27,755 nucleotides of DNA from Pseudobdellovibrio sp. GTDB taxonomy: Bacteria > Bdellovibrionota > Bdellovibrionia > Bdellovibrionales > Bdellovibrionaceae. Location: positions 1 to 27,755 of the forward strand of contig JANWIU010000042.1 of the NCBI GenBank assembly GCA_025449725.1. The letters run 5' to 3'. Numbering within the stretch: position 1 is the stretch's first letter; each line of letters begins with the position of its first letter. The notes beneath the pieces are model-generated. The model did not search any database and had not been told where the DNA came from. It saw only the letters and a program-made list of their open reading frames with translations. Of the stretch, positions 15,646 to 23,340 are shown piece after piece. The position numbers and the translations under genes are program-made.

Positions 15646-16515
15646 ATGAAAAAAATCACATTCTTTACAGCTTTTTTGAGTCTAATCGGAGCTACAGCTA
15701 AGGCCGATTTTTTACAACTTTTCAGTGATTCAAAACCATTAATTGCAGCCATCATGGTCGATACGGACGAAAAAAAACCGGATGCAAAAGCAAATGCGCT
15801 TAAGTGGACGCTGGAGCAGCTAAAAATTGCAGAAGAGGGTGGAATGCAGGGTTTGCTGGTGGAATTCCGCGGCGGCGACATCATGACACCTAAAATGACC
15901 AAAGAAAAATATCAGTTGATGTTAGATGTACTTAAAGAAGTTGTCGCTAAGTCTAACAAGGTTGTGATCGGTGTCGAGATTCTCTGGCACTTTCCTGAAG
16001 AAACTTTAAAACTTGCAAAAGAATCCGGTGCCAAGTTCGTGAGAACAGATTTCTTTTCTGACAAAGTGATTGCTGACGGCAAACCTGTGCCAATCAATCC
16101 GGAAGCACTTCTGAAATACAAAAAGAAAATTAAAGCTGATGACGTTTTTCTTTTAACTGACATTCAAGTTAAATATTCAGAAATGGTCGATAAAAAAATC
16201 ACTGTGAAACAGTCCGCTGAGACAGCCATTAAAAAGGGTAGTCAGGGAATTATTATTACATCTGAAAAATCCGGAACCCCACCTTCGGTTGAGCGCGTAG
16301 CTTTGGCCAAACAAGGCTTAAGTAAAAATGTTCCGCTTGTCATCGGTTCCGGATTTAACAAAGAAGTGGCGAAAGACCTGATTCCTCTGGTAGACGCAGT
16401 TATTGTCGGGACTTCAATCTCGGTTAAAACGGGTGGCCCGCTGATTCCTGAGAAAGTTAAAGAATTAGTTTCTACTGTTGCCAAATTGAAATCCGAAGCC
16501 TTACAGGTAAAATAA
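15646..16515 (+). CDS. BtpA/SgcQ-family TIM-barrel protein with a signal peptide
   Basis: 289 aa from ATG 15646, preceded by GGAGGGG (15635-15641). Residues 1-20 (MKKITFFTAFLSLIGATAKA) look like a Sec signal with A-K-A cleavage. The mature part follows the BtpA/SgcQ barrel (PF03437): E-G-G-M-Q-G-L-L-V-E near 64-73, A-K-F-V-R-T-D-F-F-S-D near 130, L-L-T-D-I-Q-V-K-Y (about 165-173), G-I-I-I-T-S (about 202-207), P-L-V-I-G-S-G and the phosphate-site strand D-A-V-I-V-G-T-S-I. Known relatives are cytoplasmic (BtpA is needed for photosystem I stability in cyanobacteria; SgcQ is in a sugar operon), so export would be unusual. The small gene that follows starts 15 bases later. Confidence 0.75.
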   Translation: MKKITFFTAFLSLIGATAKADFLQLFSDSKPLIAAIMVDTDEKKPDAKANALKWTLEQLKIAEEGGMQGLLVEFRGGDIMTPKMTKEKYQLMLDVLKEVVAKSNKVVIGVEILWHFPEETLKLAKESGAKFVRTDFFSDKVIADGKPVPINPEALLKYKKKIKADDVFLLTDIQVKYSEMVDKKITVKQSAETAIKKGSQGIIITSEKSGTPPSVERVALAKQGLSKNVPLVIGSGFNKEVAKDLIPLVDAVIVGTSISVKTGGPLIPEKVKELVSTVAKLKSEALQVK

Positions 16516-16530
16516 TTTTTAGGAGAATTT

Positions 16531-16932
16531 ATGAATAAATTTTTGATCGTTGCCATTACACTTTTTTCAATGACCGGCTTTGCAGATACCTACTTGTTCG
16601 AGCCTTACGTTGATGCCCAATACGGCTGTAACTACCTGGAAGGTTTAAACTGGCGGATTCATGTTGAAGCCAATTCTCCGGAAGAAGCCCTTGAGCTTGT
16701 GAAACCTCAGGTAGGTCAGCATTTAATCGTCGGTTGTAACCGTGACATTTACCAATGTGTTCACAAAGACGGGGATGTTGAGCCACGCCCCATTTCTTTT
16801 TCAACAGAAGATCGTAGTTTGTTGGTTATCGGCGGCCGCATTATGAATTCCATCGGCAGCCAGGAACTACTTCAAATCGGCCCTATTATTTATCATCGTA
16901 ATTTGCGCCCGTTACCAAAATGCAAATGGTAA
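16531..16932 (+). CDS. Small exported Cys-containing protein, possibly frameshifted at its end
   Basis: 133 aa with ribosome site AGGAGA and signal peptide MNKFLIVAITLFSMTGFA. The mature part holds four Cys (in Y-G-C-N-Y, G-C-N-R-D, Y-Q-C-V-H and P-K-C-K-W) that could form two disulfides. No family is recognised. It starts 15 bases after the BtpA-like gene, so the two are probably co-expressed and both exported. The +1 frame continues for another 26 codons with coding-like codon use (16935-17010), so the C-terminus may have been altered by a one-base indel. Confidence 0.65.
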   Translation: MNKFLIVAITLFSMTGFADTYLFEPYVDAQYGCNYLEGLNWRIHVEANSPEEALELVKPQVGQHLIVGCNRDIYQCVHKDGDVEPRPISFSTEDRSLLVIGGRIMNSIGSQELLQIGPIIYHRNLRPLPKCKW

Positions 16933-17103
16933 GGATGCTGTTAAAGAATCTTTAGCCAATGACCCAGGTGCTTTAATTTTGCGCAGCTGGTCGGCTGATT
17001 TTGAATGTTAAGAAAATTGTAAAAAAGTTCCGGTTCGTGTAATTCGTTAGACTGAAATAAAGAAGAAAAGTTATAAATTACTAAGCGTTCTTTTAAGGAG
17101 TCC

Positions 17104-18318
17104 ATGAATTTCCTGATTTCGGTATTGATTCTAAGCTTTGTTCCCGCATTAGTCTTTGGCCAAAGTGCGCCGACAAAACCTGTTACGACGACGGCTGCGC
17201 CGGCATCCAAAGCCCCTAAATCGGCAGAGCAACGCTTACTTGAAGTTGAACGCCGTCTTCGTGAATTAGACGAGTGGTACAACGAATATTACCTTCAATC
17301 TAAAAACCGCGTTTCTCCTTTTTTGGGAGAAAAAATTTCGTTCGGTGGTTTTTTTGAAACGGCCATTACTCATATCGGTGGCCCTGACATGGAAACGCAA
17401 TCTTCGATTAATTCGCAATTGCTTGGAATTAACCTAGCGGCTGAGTTCGAAGACAATACCCGATTTGTTACGCAAATCATTAATGGGCTTTCGTATACCC
17501 TGTCAAACGCCAATAATAATCCCGGCTTAACACCTGCTAAAAGACAATTTGGCGCATTTGCTTTTGGCACACTTGTGGCCCAGGCCTACTTAGAACTCCG
17601 TAAATCGGAATTAGTAGTTCTACAAATGGGACTTGGTTACGTGCCCTATGGAATCTCCCAGCAGCAAAGAGAGCCCGTTTTATTTCGACGCCGAAGCGGC
17701 CCTCAGTTGGCCAGTACTTCTGACGGCACATCCATCGGAATTGCATTTCCACTTTGGATGGGACTGCACCTTTCTGGATCCTCTTCGATGGAAAAAGGTC
17801 GCACCGGATACAATCTCTACACCTTTACTCCAACAATGAATTCAAAGACCATTGGGGGCGGAAGCCGGCTTTGGTGGTCAGATTCGCAAAGTTTAACTTT
17901 GGGCCTCTCGTTACAAACTGCAGATCAGGGCACGAGAGGATACTGGAACAGCTATGGTGCCGATATTAAGTACGAAGCAGAAAAAGGCGGCCTCGTTGCT
18001 GAGTATGCTAAAAGCAAATCTTCCGGTGAAAAAGATATCGAATCTTATTACGTTGAACCATACTGGACATTAAAAGACGGCGAGTGGGTCATATACGTAG
18101 CCGCTGACTATATCAACAATCCTAACCGTGTGGTGACTTCAGTTGCTGATCCCTACGAAATCTGGAGATATGGCGCCGGCGTCAACTGGCTTCCGATTCC
18201 GAACGTACGCCTTCGTGCGGGCTTACTTAAAAATGATTATTTAAATTCAACCGATACCATTGCAGGCCAGGAACGTGATTATTATGCAATCGATCTTTCC
18301 GCGGGAGTTGCATTTTGA
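17104..18318 (+). CDS. Outer-membrane porin-like beta-barrel protein
   Basis: 404 aa; AAGGAG just before ATG 17104; signal peptide MNFLISVLILSFVPALVFG. After an Ala/Thr/Pro linker (about 20-40) comes a short coiled coil (A-E-Q-R-L-L-E-V-E-R-R-L-R-E-L-D, about 42-60), the usual periplasmic anchor of OprP/OprO-like and related porins. A barrel of many strands follows from F-G-G-F-F-E-T-A-I and ends A-I-D-L-S-A-G-V-A-F with a C-terminal Phe. Substrate is unknown; the neighbouring PstS-like protein suggests phosphate or another oxyanion but does not prove it. The stop overlaps the next gene's TTG start. Confidence 0.8.
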   Translation: MNFLISVLILSFVPALVFGQSAPTKPVTTTAAPASKAPKSAEQRLLEVERRLRELDEWYNEYYLQSKNRVSPFLGEKISFGGFFETAITHIGGPDMETQSSINSQLLGINLAAEFEDNTRFVTQIINGLSYTLSNANNNPGLTPAKRQFGAFAFGTLVAQAYLELRKSELVVLQMGLGYVPYGISQQQREPVLFRRRSGPQLASTSDGTSIGIAFPLWMGLHLSGSSSMEKGRTGYNLYTFTPTMNSKTIGGGSRLWWSDSQSLTLGLSLQTADQGTRGYWNSYGADIKYEAEKGGLVAEYAKSKSSGEKDIESYYVEPYWTLKDGEWVIYVAADYINNPNRVVTSVADPYEIWRYGAGVNWLPIPNVRLRAGLLKNDYLNSTDTIAGQERDYYAIDLSAGVAF

Positions 18319-18785
18319 AGAGCCTGATGCGTTTTGCTTATTATTTTATTTTACTGACTCTCTTGGGCGCTCAGTCGTCTATCGCAGCTGAGGGCGTAAC
18401 TGAAGAACTGGTTTTTATCGTTAATGGAAATAACCCTGTTAACGAAATTTCCGCAAATGAGATTCGTGATTTTTACTTCAAACGCAAACGTCTATGGGCT
18501 ACAGGCGAAAGTGTTCGCTTCATTGACCGCACTCTAACCAGTCAGATTCACGAAATGTTTGTCAGAAGAATCTTAAGAAAAAGCAATTCCGATGTTGAAC
18601 TATTTTGGATCGGACAAAAGCTTTACACCGGTGACAGTGCACCTTTAAGGGAAACATCGGATTCTTCTACGATTCAGTTTGTTTCTACTTTTAAAGGCGC
18701 TATCGGCTATGTTTCATCGGCCACTTCGATCGCCGATCAAAATGTAAAGGCAGTTAAGGTAACCGGCGCCAAAAAAGAGGACTAG
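18315..18785 (+). CDS. PstS-like periplasmic half-domain protein
   Basis: 156 aa. A TTG at 18315 overlaps the porin stop (TTGA) and has GGGAG seven bases upstream; ATG 18327 would also leave a signal peptide (MRFAYYFILLTLLGAQSSIAA). The mature part matches the end of the phosphate-binding PstS/PBP-like fold (PF12849): V-N-E-I-S-A-N-E-I-R-D-F-Y-F-K-R-K-R-L-W-A-T-G, the E-M-F-V-R-R-I-L-R-K-S helix, a Trp-containing loop and K-G-A-I-G-Y-V. At this length it holds only about one lobe of a two-lobe binding protein, so ligand binding would be partial or shared. It is translationally coupled on both sides, which suggests it hands a signal to the kinase. Confidence 0.78.
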   Translation: MKSLMRFAYYFILLTLLGAQSSIAAEGVTEELVFIVNGNNPVNEISANEIRDFYFKRKRLWATGESVRFIDRTLTSQIHEMFVRRILRKSNSDVELFWIGQKLYTGDSAPLRETSDSSTIQFVSTFKGAIGYVSSATSIADQNVKAVKVTGAKKED

Positions 18786-20752
18786 TGAAGAATTTCAGAC
18801 AAACTCACTCGATTGCAAAGCGCCTTGTGCTAACTATCGTAGTGATTGCATCATTATTTTTGCTTGAGTTTGTCGGAATGTATTTTGCCAGCCAGAATAC
18901 TATCAGTGGCCTGGGTGATCTTCATCTTTCAATCCGCTCTATTACACAAGTGCGCCAGCTTCGTACGTTGCTGACAACTGAACAGGAATTCCTTAAAAAG
19001 GCCACTCTTCGTAAATTGTCTGATGATGAAATTCTGATTTTTAAAAACACAGAAGGCCAGATCAGTACATTTTTTGATATTAATCTAAATCTCGCTAAAG
19101 GCAGCGAAGATGTTTTTAATTTGATTTCCGACGCCAGAAAAGCTCATGATCCGGTTAAAGAACTGGCGAATCAAGTGATCAGTAAAGACGGAACCATCAA
19201 GGTCAATCCCTTGATTATTGATCAGTATATTCTGGAAACGCAGGATTTGCTGGGTAAGGTTCAACTTGTGCTGGCTAACGATTCAGACCATATTTTCAGT
19301 CAGGTATATAATGAAAGATTCACTCCATTAATCGTGGGTATGGCGTTGTCTTCGTTATTTGTCCTTTTTGCTTTATGGCTGGGAATGAATTTAAAAAACA
19401 AAATCGACCGGCCCATTCGTGAACTGATTTTGACGACCAATCGCTTTGCCGACGGAAACTTAAAAGTCCGCGCTCCGGATGGAGATGCTGATGAAATCGG
19501 TGCGTTGACTTATGCGTTCAACATGATGGCCACTAAGCTGGAAGAAAGCATTAATGAGCGTGAGCGTACCTCAAAAGATTTGTTAGATGCAAAAGAGGCG
19601 GCAGAGGCAGCCAACTTGGCAAAGAGTGCATTCTTGGCCAATATGTCTCATGAAATTCGCACACCACTTGGCGCCGTTTTAGGATTTTCAGATTTGGTCA
19701 TTGATCCTAATGTAAAGCCATCTGAAAAAGCCAACTTCCTTGCAGCGGTAAAGCGTAACGGTGAATTGCTGTCGAACATTATAAACGACATTTTAGATCT
19801 TTCAAAAATTGAAGCGGGCAAAATGCAAATCTCTACTCATGAGGTAATGCTGATGGAAGTGCTGACAGACACTAAAACACTGTTGGACCTACAGGCCAGC
19901 GATAAAGGTGTGGCGCTTAACGTATCGATTGATGAAGATGTACCGGAGAAAATCAAAACGGATCCACTGCGTTTACGCCAGGTTTTAATCAATATTATCG
20001 GCAACGCGATCAAATTTACGGCGAAGGGTTCTGTTGACGTCAGAATCAGTAAAGCCAATTCAGGTTCTAAAAACTTGCTTTCATTTTCTGTAAAAGATAC
20101 CGGTACGGGAATCAGGGCGGATCAAATTAACAAACTTTTTGCACCGTTTTCACAAGCAGACGTTTCAACTAAAAGAAAATATGGTGGAACAGGGCTTGGC
20201 CTTGTACTTTCTAAACGTTTCGCAAATTTGCTGGGTGGCGATGTAGTGCTGACGGAAACAACGCCTGATAAAGGAAGTACTTTTACCATCACGATTGATC
20301 CGGGACCTGTGCAATCAGTAGTGGGAGATTCTGCGAAATCCAAACTGGTAGAAATGCAAAAAAGCGGACTTCGCCTGGATGGAATAAAAGTTTTGCTGGC
20401 TGAAGACTCAATTGATAACCAGACTCTTGTAACAAGATTTCTGAAGTTGGCGGGAGCTTCCGTTGAAATCGCATCTGACGGTAAGGAAGCCACTCAAAAA
20501 GCGAAAAACGATCACTACGATGTTTTGCTGATGGATCTACAGATGCCGGTCATGGACGGTTATGAAGCCACTTCGCAGTTACGCCGCGAAGGTTATCGTG
20601 GAAAGATTGTGGCCTTGACCGCACATGCGCTTAGCGAAGAACGTGAACGTTGTCTTAAAAGTGGATTTGATGACCATATTAGTAAGCCTGTTAACCGCGA
20701 TCTATTGATTGAACTGGTTTATCACTGTGCCAGAGAGCAAGCGGTTCATTAA
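18785..20752 (+). CDS. Hybrid sensor histidine kinase with C-terminal receiver
   Basis: 655 aa from GTG 18785, sharing one base with the stop before it. TM1 (about 13-34), a helical periplasmic domain (about 35-180, four-helix-bundle style), TM2 (about 182-202), HAMP (about 203-255), HisKA with His289 in M-S-H-E-I-R-T-P, HATPase with N-box I-I-G-N-A-I-K-F, G1 D-T-G-T-G-I and G2 G-G-T-G-L-G-L, then a receiver (about 534-650) with acidic pair E540-D541, phospho-acceptor D584 and K634. No DNA-binding output or HPt domain follows, so phosphate must pass to an unlinked phosphotransfer protein. The porin and PstS-like protein upstream are its likely signal input. Confidence 0.92.
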   Translation: MKNFRQTHSIAKRLVLTIVVIASLFLLEFVGMYFASQNTISGLGDLHLSIRSITQVRQLRTLLTTEQEFLKKATLRKLSDDEILIFKNTEGQISTFFDINLNLAKGSEDVFNLISDARKAHDPVKELANQVISKDGTIKVNPLIIDQYILETQDLLGKVQLVLANDSDHIFSQVYNERFTPLIVGMALSSLFVLFALWLGMNLKNKIDRPIRELILTTNRFADGNLKVRAPDGDADEIGALTYAFNMMATKLEESINERERTSKDLLDAKEAAEAANLAKSAFLANMSHEIRTPLGAVLGFSDLVIDPNVKPSEKANFLAAVKRNGELLSNIINDILDLSKIEAGKMQISTHEVMLMEVLTDTKTLLDLQASDKGVALNVSIDEDVPEKIKTDPLRLRQVLINIIGNAIKFTAKGSVDVRISKANSGSKNLLSFSVKDTGTGIRADQINKLFAPFSQADVSTKRKYGGTGLGLVLSKRFANLLGGDVVLTETTPDKGSTFTITIDPGPVQSVVGDSAKSKLVEMQKSGLRLDGIKVLLAEDSIDNQTLVTRFLKLAGASVEIASDGKEATQKAKNDHYDVLLMDLQMPVMDGYEATSQLRREGYRGKIVALTAHALSEERERCLKSGFDDHISKPVNRDLLIELVYHCAREQAVH

Positions 20753-20874
20753 CCTGGCCTTTAGGCCAACTGCCCCTGTTATAACCTACCCAGCTGGTCT
20801 GAACTACGGCCAGACCTGACGAGAGTTGTCGTTTCATTTTAAAAAGAGTAAATATTAATCTGTCGAGGTTACAT

Positions 20875-21054
20875 ATGAGCAACAATTCATTTTATCAGCA
20901 AGATCGCCGCAAAAATTTACGGGATGAATCCACAGACAGAAGATCGCAACTGCGCCCTAGTTCAAAGCTGCAGTCTTTAAAGATCGTAGTGGCTGTTGTG
21001 TTAATTCTTGTAGCCGGCACTGTTATTTATCTTTTAAATCAACATAAGTTCTAA
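20875..21054 (+). CDS. 59-aa single-span membrane protein
   Basis: ATG 20875 follows GAGG (20865-20868) at six bases. The product MSNNSFYQQDRRKN... has a charged N-terminal half (residues 1-34) with many Arg and Asp, one membrane helix (about 36-54, L-K-I-V-V-A-V-V-L-I-L-V-A-G-T-V-I-Y-L-L) and five short residues after it (N-Q-H-K-F). With the positive half first it should sit N-in as a tail-anchored-like protein. The function is unknown. It is separated from the kinase by 122 bases and from the next gene by 61. Confidence 0.6.
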   Translation: MSNNSFYQQDRRKNLRDESTDRRSQLRPSSKLQSLKIVVAVVLILVAGTVIYLLNQHKF

Positions 21055-21115
21055 CGTCTCAAAGTTAAACGGTAATTAATTTCAGACCGCAATTTCTGAA
21101 TCCGATAACGGATAC

Positions 21116-21754
21116 ATGAAATTGGCATTGGCTATCTTGATTTTATTATCACCATTCGTGCACGCAGCAGATGTGGCGCGAGCTAAAGCAGAATCCGAAA
21201 ATATCAGTACAATTTATCTAAAGAAGCTTTCTGAAGAATCTGTCGAACTTAAAACTTTTCAAAAAAATTTTAAAATGTCGCCTAAGACGTACTGCCCGCA
21301 ATATTCGGGGCCGGATGAATCGACATGTTTTAAAACTTATTTGCAGGGATTTCAGGTCAGGTCGTCTACTCAGGCCATGTTGATGACGACCGTTGCCGCA
21401 TCTATCGGAGTTAACGATGGTAAGCTGGGCTATTCTCAGCAAATGACACGGATTCTGATGCTGGAAAATGTAATTGTGCTCTACGAAAATATAAACCTGG
21501 AAAATTTTTATCTGGCGCAACTTCATCCAAAAACAGCTGAAGGTAAAATGGAGCTGAGTCTTTTGAAAAATAGTGATGAGCAGTTATTGGCCGGAACTTT
21601 TAAAAAGATGGAAGCTGTTTTATTGAAAGGTCTTTCCACTGTTGAAAAAAACAGATCTGTCGCCAGTGTTGAAGAGTGGAAAAAGAAAAAAATAGGCGAG
21701 TTGCGAACTCGCCTGCAAAAATTGAAAAGAAATAGTTGGAAGTATCCGTCTTGA
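21116..21754 (+). CDS. Exported protein of unknown function
   Basis: 212 aa with signal peptide MKLALAILILLSPFVHAA. The mature chain is mostly helical and charged, with two Cys close together (Y-C-P-Q-Y and T-C-F-K-T) that could form a disulfide and a Lys-rich C-terminus. No ribosome site better than AACGGA is seen. Close to the end of the coding region an eight-base perfect hairpin (GGCGAGTT at 21695-21702 and AACTCGCC at 21706-21713) lies in the mRNA. No family is recognised. Confidence 0.65.
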   Translation: MKLALAILILLSPFVHAADVARAKAESENISTIYLKKLSEESVELKTFQKNFKMSPKTYCPQYSGPDESTCFKTYLQGFQVRSSTQAMLMTTVAASIGVNDGKLGYSQQMTRILMLENVIVLYENINLENFYLAQLHPKTAEGKMELSLLKNSDEQLLAGTFKKMEAVLLKGLSTVEKNRSVASVEEWKKKKIGELRTRLQKLKRNSWKYPS

Positions 21755-21770
21755 TTAGACTTCCGGATCT

Positions 21771-22199
21771 TTACTTCGGTTGAACCCGTAACATTTTTTT
21801 AACTTCAGCTACGTGTGCTTCTTCTTCTGTAATCATGTCACGCGCATACTCTTCCAGATACACAGATTCACCTTCTACAAGCTTCAATAACGTGTACAAG
21901 TTCTTCAATTGAGTGGTTTCGTGTTCCAGACTTTCTTTTAAGATATCGTTCAAAGAATGTTTTGATGATTCAATCAGTTGACCGATCTTCAGGCTGGGGT
22001 GGCCGCCAAGTGTCGTGATGTGTTCACCGGCAACACTTGCATGCAACAAAGATTCGTTAGCCTGATCACGTAGCCATTTCACAATTGGGATTCTGTTGTG
22101 ACCGAAAACCATTAGCGAATAGTGAGTATAACGGACAACTCCGGCCAGTTCGGTTTCAAGAATTTTATTCAGAATTTCAACTACCTTTTTTTCGTTCAC
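21771..22199 (-). CDS. Bacterioferritin-like diiron protein
   Basis: 142 aa; AAAGGAG precedes ATG 22199. Four-helix ferritin-like layout with candidate metal ligands Glu17 (L-E-T-E-L), Glu49/His53 (E-S-L-L-H), Glu94 (E-H-E-T) and Glu127/His129 (E-E-E-A-H). The stretches G-E-H-I-T-T-L-G-G-H-P-S-L-K-I-G and L-E-E-Y-A-R-D-M-I are characteristic of the short bacterioferritin-like group rather than of Dps. It is slightly shorter than classical bacterioferritin (about 155-160 aa). The spacing in the second helix differs from classical Bfr (E-x-x-x-H, not E-x-x-H), so haem binding or cage formation is not assured. The likely role is iron storage or peroxide handling in the cytoplasm. Confidence 0.8.
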   Translation of the reverse strand: MNEKKVVEILNKILETELAGVVRYTHYSLMVFGHNRIPIVKWLRDQANESLLHASVAGEHITTLGGHPSLKIGQLIESSKHSLNDILKESLEHETTQLKNLYTLLKLVEGESVYLEEYARDMITEEEAHVAEVKKMLRVQPK

Positions 22200-22264
22200 A
22201 TAATCTCCTTTAATACAAAAAAAGATGTTACCAAAAGAAATTGAGAAAAGTAGTTCAAAAGCAT

Positions 22265-22303
22265 TAAAAAAGAAAAAAGCGGTGCTTTTGGGAGCACCGC
22301 TTT
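22265..22303 (-). terminator. Intrinsic terminator of the metzincin-like gene
   Basis: Read on the minus strand: AAAGCGGTGCT (22303-22293), loop CCCAAA, AGCACCGCTTT (22286-22276), then a T-rich tract broken by one C and continued by six T. The 11-base stem is perfect. It lies 24 bases after the stop of the protease gene and insulates it from the ferritin-like gene. Confidence 0.9.
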
Positions 22304-22326
22304 AGATTTTCAATTTAGTTGATTTG

Positions 22327-23205
22327 TTACTGGCCGCAAGACGTTGGAGTCGGAACATGCATGTAATTGGCAATCGTGCTCCACCAAGCCTGAGGGATGT
22401 TGCCGTTGATGTTTCTCATGATAGTTCCACCAGAGTTGTCAGCGCCTTCACGGTATTCATCGTGGTAACCCATTCCGTGCAAGATTTCATGTATAGAGCC
22501 GCGCGGATCAAGACGTGAACTAACAAGTGGTGTGCGTTCCCAGCCTGCACCGGCCCACTCATTGTAATCGACAACAACTAAAGCAATTTCAGCATCGCGG
22601 GCTTCATTTCTTCTGTTGTGTCCTCTGAAAAGACGTTGAAAGAAGTTGCCGCGTCTTCGCTGTTCTTGTGGTACTTCAATGCCGTCATTGATTTCGCGAC
22701 GGATTTCGTTCGCAAAACTGCGGGTCTCAGAATTACAAGCTAAAAGCCGTGGTTGAGACATGCGAGGATTGCAGTTTAATTCTTCTCTTGAAACTTCTCT
22801 GATTTCAATTTTTAAATTCATACAAGAGAACGGAGCCGTTGTAAGGATTGTGTTTCGGATGGCTTGGGCAGAGGCAGCGCCAGGTTGATCCGTAACAATG
22901 ACAATATTGGTTCGTTGCTGTGCTGTAGTTGCAGAAGGTGCAACCGGGACTTGCGGTTGAGTATTAACCGGAGCTGACGGCGCAGTTTGTGGATCAGCAG
23001 GTTGAGAGTCATTTGATTCAACAGAAGCAGAACCGTTAATACTTGCGCATGCAGAGTTGTTCGGGAATTCCTGGCAGAAGGTTTTGTCAGGGGAGGAAGC
23101 TTGTAAGCAAACAGGAGCATCTGGAAACTGTTGGCAGAAATCATCTTCAGCCTGAGCTGCGAATCCGATTAAAGACAATGCCGTAACATATAATATTGCT
23201 TTCAT
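22327..23205 (-). CDS. Secreted metzincin-like zinc protease
   Basis: 292 aa; GGAAC lies upstream of ATG 23205; signal peptide MKAILYVTALSLIGFAAQA. Next come two copies of an F-C-x-x-F-P-x-x-x-x-C loop (Cys24-Cys33 and Cys44-Cys53), a Pro/Gln/Ser-rich linker (about 60-98) and a catalytic domain. The zinc motif is H239-E-I-L-H243-G-M-G246-Y-H-D249, i.e. HExxHxxGxxD, and a candidate Met-turn follows at T-I-M263. This fits the metzincins, in which the third ligand can be His or Asp (Asp in snapalysin). More Cys pairs (C128, C145, C157, C290) suggest disulfides. The likely role is extracellular or periplasmic proteolysis. It is close to, but 135 bases from, the proline-rich gene on the same strand. 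Confidence 0.75.
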   Translation of the reverse strand: MKAILYVTALSLIGFAAQAEDDFCQQFPDAPVCLQASSPDKTFCQEFPNNSACASINGSASVESNDSQPADPQTAPSAPVNTQPQVPVAPSATTAQQRTNIVIVTDQPGAASAQAIRNTILTTAPFSCMNLKIEIREVSREELNCNPRMSQPRLLACNSETRSFANEIRREINDGIEVPQEQRRRGNFFQRLFRGHNRRNEARDAEIALVVVDYNEWAGAGWERTPLVSSRLDPRGSIHEILHGMGYHDEYREGADNSGGTIMRNINGNIPQAWWSTIANYMHVPTPTSCGQ

Positions 23206-23303
23206 AAGTGTTCCTTTTGGAACTTATAAATGCAGATTCAATTCCATGTCGTAACGATTTTAAGTAGGTTGGAAGCAATAGGAATGGATCAGTTCAATAC
23301 AGT

Positions 23304-23322
23304 GCCCCTGTTGCGCAGGGGC
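23304..23322 (-). terminator. GC-rich hairpin after the proline-rich gene
   Basis: GCCCCTG (23304-23310), loop TTGCG, CAGGGGC (23316-23322): a perfect seven-base stem 19 bases past the stop at 23341. There is no T tract on the minus strand, so it may be a weak terminator or an mRNA-stabilising hairpin. Confidence 0.4.
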
Positions 23323-23340
23323 CTGTCTAAAACTTTTACA

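Noticed and set aside
20755..20840. Small inverted repeats after the hybrid kinase (TGGCC-TTTA-GGCCA; GGTCTG with CAGACC).
   Set aside because: The stems are five to six bases without a following T tract, so they are not clear terminators.
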